DNA of 10,057 nt from Candidatus Sulfopaludibacter sp. SbA3. Lineage in GTDB: Bacteria; Acidobacteriota; Terriglobia; Bryobacterales; Bryobacteraceae. Position numbers and translations under genes: made by a program. The DNA lies in assembly GCA_945900935.1 (NCBI GenBank), contig CAMDKT010000166.1, forward strand, positions 1 through 10,057, given 5' to 3'. The notes below the pieces were generated by a model, which worked only from the letters and a program-made list of their open reading frames with translations, made no database searches and was not told the DNA's origin. Shown here in pieces: positions 6,577-10,057 of the stretch; within the stretch, counting starts at the first letter, position 1, and each line of letters begins with the position of its first letter.

Positions 6577-7588
6577 TTGCGGTGCCGGACTCCCAGGCGG
6601 CGAGGACGCCGACCGATGATGCCGCGACCGAGGCGAAGCCGCCGTGGGGGGCGAGTTCGCGGACGGCACCATCAAAGAGCATGACACGCATTCCTTCGGT
6701 CCAGGCGATGACGGGTTTGCCGTTTGAGTCGAGGGCGAGGGCGGAATCCTTGCCGGCCCAGTTTGGGGCTTGGAAGGAGGGGCCATCGGTCCAGAATATT
6801 TTTTGTTCGCGACGCCAGGAGGTGACGACATCCCCGTTGGGTTTTACGGCGAGGCCGCCGCCGTCCATGGGGCAGGCGTTGAGCACCCAGGTTCCTTCGC
6901 CGACTTTCTTGGCCGTGAAGGATTTTCCGTTGTCGCGCGAAGTGGCCAGCCACATGTCGCGGGAGCCGCCGAGCCAGTTGCGGAACATGACGTGAATGGT
7001 GCCGTCGGCGGCGATGGCGGCGGAGGGGTGGCAGCATTCGCAGATGTTGCTTTCGGGCGATTCGTAGACGAGGAAGTTGGGGGACCAGGTGGTGCCGGCG
7101 TCCTTCGAGACCGTGGCCATGAGGCGCATGCCTTTTTTGCGGAGGTCGAGCCAAGTGGCGAAAAACACGCCGTTGGGGCCGGCTGCGAGGGCGTGCAGAC
7201 CTTCGCGGGCGGCACCGGGGACGTCGGAAATTTGGGTTGGTTTGCTCCAGGATTTGCCGTTGTCGGTGGAACGCCAGGCGAAGAGTTCGCCGTCCTGACC
7301 CTTGCCGAGTTTACCGGCGATGGCGGCGATGACGATGGCTCCGCCGCTGATGGCGACGCGCGGGCCGCGGTGACGGCCGAGAGAAATGAAACCGGCGTTG
7401 CCGACCTTAACGGGCTTAGCGAATGACGCGCCGGCATCGGTTGAGACGGCGGCGAAGACGTCGTTACCGGCACCGTAGGCGATGACTGCTTTTGGCCCTT
7501 CGATGGCCAGTTGCGGCTGGCGCATTGGCGCGCCGTCCTTTTCAGGGGAGAGAGTTAGCAGGGGCAGGAGGGCGAGGGCGAGTATCAT
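6554..7588 (-). CDS. Secreted sialidase-fold (Asp-box beta-propeller) protein with a CECCHP motif
   Basis: The gene encodes 344 residues. Residues 1-14 are a short hydrophobic signal peptide (MILALALLPLLTLSP). Four Asp boxes of the form S-x-D-x-G-x-x-[WF] lie at 49-56 (STDAGASF), 107-114 (STDNGKSW), 161-168 (SKDAGTTW) and 217-224 (SRDNGKSF), which mark a sialidase-type propeller. I do not see the arginine triad of true sialidases clearly, so enzymatic sialidase activity is not supported. A distinctive cluster C183-E-C185-C186-H187-P188 sits mid-chain, and a further Cys lies in NACPMDGG (237-244). Together these could bind a metal or form disulfides. The ATG overlaps the pirin stop codon (4 bases, 7585-7588), so translation is probably coupled. 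The 3' end overlaps the adaptor gene by 23 bases tail to tail. Confidence 0.85.
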   Translation of the reverse strand: MILALALLPLLTLSPEKDGAPMRQPQLAIEGPKAVIAYGAGNDVFAAVSTDAGASFAKPVKVGNAGFISLGRHRGPRVAISGGAIVIAAIAGKLGKGQDGELFAWRSTDNGKSWSKPTQISDVPGAAREGLHALAAGPNGVFFATWLDLRKKGMRLMATVSKDAGTTWSPNFLVYESPESNICECCHPSAAIAADGTIHVMFRNWLGGSRDMWLATSRDNGKSFTAKKVGEGTWVLNACPMDGGGLAVKPNGDVVTSWRREQKIFWTDGPSFQAPNWAGKDSALALDSNGKPVIAWTEGMRVMLFDGAVRELAPHGGFASVAASSVGVLAAWESGTAITVQRLR

Positions 7589-8283
7589 GACAATTCGAAT
7601 AATAGGATATCGCTTTTTTCGGTTCCGCGGAGGGTGAGCAGGGACTCATCGCTGACGGCTGCGCCGTCGCCGGTTTCGAGTAGCGTGCCGTTCAGGGTAA
7701 TTTGGCCAGTCGCGACCTGGACCCAGGCGTGGCGGCCGACGGCTAACGGGAGTTGGACTTCCTGGCTTTCGGTTAGGTTTGTGACGTAGACGGAGGCGTC
7801 TTGTTGGATGATGGAGCTTCCGTCGCGGCCATCGGGGGATGCGATTAGACGGAGCTTGCCCTGGACCTGCTCCGGGGTGATGGCGATGTCTTCAAATCTT
7901 GGCGGGATGCCGAGTTCGTTGGGCTCGATCCAGATTTGCAACAGGTGTACGGGTTCCGTTTGGGAGTTGTTGCATTCGCTGTGGACGATGCCGGTACCGG
8001 CGCTCATGCGTTGGACGTGGCCAGCTTTTAAGACGGCTTTGGAGCCGGTGGAATCCTCGTGCGCGAGTTCGCCGGAGAGCACCCAGGTAATGATCTCCAT
8101 GTCCTGGTGGGGGTGGCGGCCGAAACCGGCGGCGGGGCCAATCCGGTCGTCATTAATCACACGAAGGCTGCGGAAGCCCATGTGATTGGGGTCGTAATAG
8201 CGGTTAAAGGAAAAGCTGTAGCGGGTGTCGAGCCAGCCGATGTTGCTTTTGCCCCGGTCAGCGGAGCGGCGAAGAGAAATCAT
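7585..8283 (-). CDS. yhhW: Pirin family protein, YhhW-like quercetin dioxygenase
   Basis: This 232-residue bicupin is nearly the same length as E. coli YhhW (about 231 residues) and is colinear with it from MISLRRSADRG onward. The metal ligands are H57, H59, H101 and E103, within GFGRHPHQDMEI and SAGTGIVHSE, at positions matching those known for YhhW. Family members bind Fe or another divalent metal; YhhW has quercetin 2,3-dioxygenase activity in vitro, while other pirins act as redox-sensing cofactors. The physiological substrate here is unknown. The start ATG (8281-8283) is preceded by a strong GGAGGA (8288-8293). A 20-base palindrome lies just upstream, and marR ends 31 bases away. Likely one operon: marR, pirin, sialidase-fold protein. 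Confidence 0.93.
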   Translation of the reverse strand: MISLRRSADRGKSNIGWLDTRYSFSFNRYYDPNHMGFRSLRVINDDRIGPAAGFGRHPHQDMEIITWVLSGELAHEDSTGSKAVLKAGHVQRMSAGTGIVHSECNNSQTEPVHLLQIWIEPNELGIPPRFEDIAITPEQVQGKLRLIASPDGRDGSSIIQQDASVYVTNLTESQEVQLPLAVGRHAWVQVATGQITLNGTLLETGDGAAVSDESLLTLRGTEKSDILLFELS

Positions 8284-8298
8284 ATAGTCCTCCAGACG

Positions 8299-8318
8299 AT
8301 AGTTGTTTGAACAACTAT
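8299..8318. promoter_or_regulatory. MarR-type operator upstream of pirin
   Basis: ATAGTTGTTTGAACAACTAT is a palindrome with perfect 9-base arms and a 2-base centre. It overlaps the marR stop codon (8315-8317) and lies 5 bases upstream (on the minus strand) of the pirin Shine-Dalgarno sequence. It matches the site in the marR promoter at 15 of 20 positions. MarR dimers typically bind palindromes of this size. I see no convincing -35/-10 pair for pirin alone, so the site may act on a cryptic promoter or as a roadblock to transcription from marR. Confidence 0.7.
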
Positions 8319-8800
8319 TCAGATGCGGCGATTTCGATTTGGATTCGGATGTCTTCGAGGAGGCTGATCAACTGGTGGAGCTTGGCGGGGCCGAGGTGGG
8401 TGAGGGGGCCGCGGACGGCGTCGCGGACGGGCTTTTCGAGGCCGCGGAGGGTGGCGAGGCCGGTGGGGGTGATGTGGGCGCGGACGACGCGGCGATCCTC
8501 AATGCCACGGCCGCGTTCGACGTGGCCGAGTTTTTGCATACGGTCGAGGAGGCGGGTGATGTCGGGGTCGCGGGTGATCAGGCGGTTAGAGATTTCGCCG
8601 CAGGGGAGGCCGGCGGCACCGGCACCGGCGAGGATACGAAGGACGTTGTACTGCGGGTGGGTGAGGCCGTAGGAACGGAGGGTCTCCTCGACGGGGCGCA
8701 TGAGGCAATCGGCGGTTCGGAGGAGATTTAGGAAGGCCTCGTCGGCGGGGTGGGGGAAGGGGCGGGACTGACTGATTTCGGACTGGAGGCGGCCGGGCAT
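8315..8800 (-). CDS. MarR family transcriptional regulator
   Basis: The gene encodes 161 residues from the ATG at 8798-8800. A GTG at 8842 would add 14 residues, but those codons overlap the promoter and operator, so I reject it. The winged helix-turn-helix spans ~46-113: GLTHPQYNVLRIL, the recognition region GEISNRLITRDPDITRLLDR (68-87), and the wing GIEDRRVVRAHITPTG (99-114) with the conserved D-R-R. Dimerisation helices lie at both ends. Cys32 in helix 1 and Cys67 before the recognition motif could allow redox sensing as in OhrR-type members, which is speculative. It probably represses its own promoter and the downstream pirin through the two related palindromes. Effector unknown. Confidence 0.9.
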   Translation of the reverse strand: MPGRLQSEISQSRPFPHPADEAFLNLLRTADCLMRPVEETLRSYGLTHPQYNVLRILAGAGAAGLPCGEISNRLITRDPDITRLLDRMQKLGHVERGRGIEDRRVVRAHITPTGLATLRGLEKPVRDAVRGPLTHLGPAKLHQLISLLEDIRIQIEIAASE

Positions 8801-8807
8801 ACTGTGC

Positions 8808-8836
8808 AATATAGCTGTTGCAACGAATATAGGCAA
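8808..8836 (-). promoter_or_regulatory. marR promoter, apparently leaderless
   Basis: On the minus strand TTGCCT (8831-8836) and TATATT (8808-8813) are separated by exactly 17 bases. Only 7 bases separate the -10 box from the marR ATG at 8800, so transcription would begin at or next to the start codon and leave no room for a ribosome binding site. None is visible. Confidence 0.6.
8811..8830. promoter_or_regulatory. MarR-type operator inside the marR promoter
   Basis: ATAGCTGTTGCAACGAATAT is an imperfect palindrome: ATA/TAT ends around a perfect GTTGCAAC core. It occupies the whole -35/-10 spacer and half of the -10 box. With 15 of 20 positions shared with the site at 8299-8318, it is best read as the autorepression operator. 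A shifted alternative (TGCAA-N8-TTGCA, 8805-8822) overlaps it. Confidence 0.6.
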
Positions 8837-8891
8837 CGTCACAAGACGATTTTGAGTAGGGAGGTAAAGCTAACAAAAGATAGGGAGAGCA

Positions 8892-8920
8892 TTGCCTTTT
8901 TGAGAGATGAGGATTAGGAT
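8892..8920 (+). promoter_or_regulatory. Putative promoter of the bactofilin gene
   Basis: TTGCCT (8892-8897) and TAGGAT (8915-8920) are separated by 17 bases, each with 4 of 6 consensus matches. The predicted start near 8927 leaves a leader of about 27 bases containing GGAGGG (8943-8948), well placed before the ATG at 8954. It is divergent from the marR promoter. Confidence 0.4.
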
Positions 8921-8953
8921 TGAATTTTGCGGGGGAGCGGCTGGAGGGAAAGA

Positions 8954-9526
8954 ATGTCAATGTGGAATCGAAATAAAAACGAAGAAGAGGCAACGCGACC
9001 GTTAGGAAGCACGGCCAGCAGGGCGGAACCGGCGAGAGAGGGAATCCCAGTGTCAACAATGCCAGCGAGAAGTTATGAGCCGGACGCGCCGCGCGGCACG
9101 GCGACGATCGGCAAGTCAGTATTGGTCAAGGGCCAGATCCTGAGTAAGGAAGACCTGGTGATTGACGGGGCGGTGGAGGGGAGTGTGGAAGCGCAGGAGC
9201 ACCGCGTAACGATAGGGCCGAACGGGCGAGTGGTGGCCAATATCAAGGCGCGGGACGTGGTGGTGCTGGGGCAGTTGAAGGGAAATATTGAGGCGTCCGG
9301 GCGGGTAGAGATCCGCAAGGGCGCGAACCTGGTGGGGGACATTCGCTACGCGAAGATCAGCATTGAAGAAGGCGCGGATCTGCGGGGGAGCCTGGAGATG
9401 ATTCGCGTGGATGCGAAGACGGAACCGGCGAAGGCGGCGGAAGCGGCGGCGAAGTCGGCTGTCGTGGCGACGCCTGTACAGCAGAGCGTGAGCACGAGTA
9501 CGGGCGGCATAGGCGCAAAGAAGTAA
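8954..9526 (+). CDS. Bactofilin (polymer-forming cytoskeletal protein)
   Basis: The gene encodes 190 residues from the ATG at 8954 (MSMWNRNKNEEE), chosen because GGAGGG lies at 8943-8948; an upstream start at 8927 lacks this. The central bactofilin (DUF583) beta-helix spans ~50-150, with repeating short strands: TIGKSVLVKGQILSKEDLVI, DGAVEGSVEAQEHRVTIG, GRVVANIKARDVVVLG and so on. It is flanked by a polar, disordered N-tail (~1-47) and an Ala/Lys/Ser/Thr-rich C-tail (~152-190), the usual family architecture. Bactofilins polymerise without nucleotide, often at the membrane, and position cell-wall or polarity factors. The next gene follows after 6 bases, so the two form a likely operon. Confidence 0.93.
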   Translation: MSMWNRNKNEEEATRPLGSTASRAEPAREGIPVSTMPARSYEPDAPRGTATIGKSVLVKGQILSKEDLVIDGAVEGSVEAQEHRVTIGPNGRVVANIKARDVVVLGQLKGNIEASGRVEIRKGANLVGDIRYAKISIEEGADLRGSLEMIRVDAKTEPAKAAEAAAKSAVVATPVQQSVSTSTGGIGAKK

Positions 9527-9532
9527 TCGACA

Positions 9533-10057
9533 ATGGCCGTGATCAAAAAAGGCTGGAATCGGCTGTTCGGCGGCGCGGAGGCAACTCATCCGGGGGCGGC
9601 GGTTCCGGTGATAGATCCGGTGGCGGAGAGACCGGAACTGCGGGATTTCACGAGGCAGAGCAGTGCGCTGGACCAGTTTTTCCAGGCCTTTTATGGGCAG
9701 GCGGGGCTGATGATATTGGACCTGGGCGTGTCCAATCAGGAGAACACGGATTACTTCAATGAAATGGGGCATAAGTTGCGTTACGACAACTTTGTCCGGT
9801 CGCTGGACGAGTCATTCGGCGATGGCGACTTTTACGAAAACCAGGATGACGATGAGAGGATTGAGCTGTTCCAGGCGAAGGTATTAAACTTCGACGACGA
9901 TTCGTTGGATGGGATATTGGTTTGGGATTCGCTGCAGTATTTGTCACCGGCGCTGCTGGAAGGCGCGGTGAGCCAGATGCATTCGATTTTGCACAAGGGC
10001 GGACAGTTGATGACGGTGTTTCATTCGGACGAGAAGCTGGTGGAAGTGCCTTCGTAT
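9533..10057 (+). CDS. SAM methyltransferase-like protein with altered motif I, 3' truncated by window
   Basis: The frame opens at ATG 9533 and is still open at the window end, giving 175 residues. After a basic start (MAVIKKGWNRLFGG) and a ~25-residue Pro-containing linker, the fold resembles a class I methyltransferase. The first strand and loop is MILDLGVSNQENTDYF (60-75), where the usual GxGxG glycine pattern is replaced. The acidic and post-motif region is NFDDDSLDGILVWDSLQYL (119-137) followed by ILHKGGQLMTVFH (152-164). The later motifs fit the Methyltransf_11 type, while motif I is so altered that SAM binding is uncertain. It starts 6 bases after the bactofilin stop and is probably co-transcribed. 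It may be a bactofilin partner or a pseudo-enzyme. Confidence 0.8.
   Translation, partial: MAVIKKGWNRLFGGAEATHPGAAVPVIDPVAERPELRDFTRQSSALDQFFQAFYGQAGLMILDLGVSNQENTDYFNEMGHKLRYDNFVRSLDESFGDGDFYENQDDDERIELFQAKVLNFDDDSLDGILVWDSLQYLSPALLEGAVSQMHSILHKGGQLMTVFHSDEKLVEVPSY

Noticed and set aside
4675..6831. Minus-strand open frame of 718 codons across dehydrogenase, adaptor and sialidase genes
   Set aside because: It is low-complexity Arg/His/Pro/Leu text spanning three well-supported genes on both strands. It is a composition artefact of the G-skewed plus strand.
8303..8731. Plus-strand frame of 142 codons opposite marR, rich in Glu, Gly and Ala
   Set aside because: It is antisense to a clear winged-helix regulator, and its acidic repetitive composition mirrors the Arg/Leu-rich complement.

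Overview
The window looks like a chromosomal segment of an Acidobacteriota bacterium, probably of the Solibacter/Bryobacter group. This is inferred from the GC-rich and strongly G-skewed DNA, the gene repertoire (a PQQ sugar dehydrogenase fused to cytochrome c, a bactofilin followed by an atypical methyltransferase, a MarR-pirin pair) and the protein style. No rRNA or other marker gene is present, so the placement is tentative. I see no CRISPR array, tRNA, insertion sequence or phage gene.

Layout. (1) 1-379: a startless 3' coding remnant on the minus strand (93-299), a small hairpin, and a putative promoter for the next gene. (2) 380-2224 (+): a soluble-type PQQ glucose dehydrogenase with a signal peptide and a C-terminal one-heme cytochrome c domain. 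(3) 2233-2307: a long near-perfect hairpin built from 10-base units. It lies between gdhB and the convergent membrane-anchored class I methyltransferase (2436-3197, -). (4) 3215-3701 (+): a decayed response-regulator receiver domain joined in an open frame to a CopG/BrnA-type antitoxin; no toxin gene is visible. (5) 3733-6576 (+): a tightly packed run of an uncharacterised conserved protein, a zinc-dependent MDR dehydrogenase and an HlyD/MacA-like adaptor, with 4-base spacings or overlaps. (6) 6554-8800 (-): marR, pirin (YhhW-like) and a secreted sialidase-fold protein with a CECCHP motif. This operon runs into the adaptor gene with a 23-base tail-to-tail overlap. (7) 8892-10057 (+): a promoter, a bactofilin, and the first 175 codons of a degenerate SAM methyltransferase that leaves the window.

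How the genes fit together. The clearest regulatory circuit is in region 6. A 20-base palindrome fills the -35/-10 spacer of the marR promoter, and a second copy (15 of 20 bases identical) lies just upstream of the pirin ribosome binding site. This suggests that the MarR protein controls its own gene and the pirin-sialidase pair. The bactofilin and its neighbour methyltransferase look like a two-gene unit. The dehydrogenase-cytochrome fusion would allow periplasmic sugar oxidation with direct electron transfer into the respiratory chain.

Best leads: the twin MarR operators, the GDH-cytochrome fusion, the receiver/antitoxin chimera, the bactofilin-methyltransferase pair, and the Cys-rich sialidase-fold protein coupled to pirin. 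None of these by itself proves a new system.
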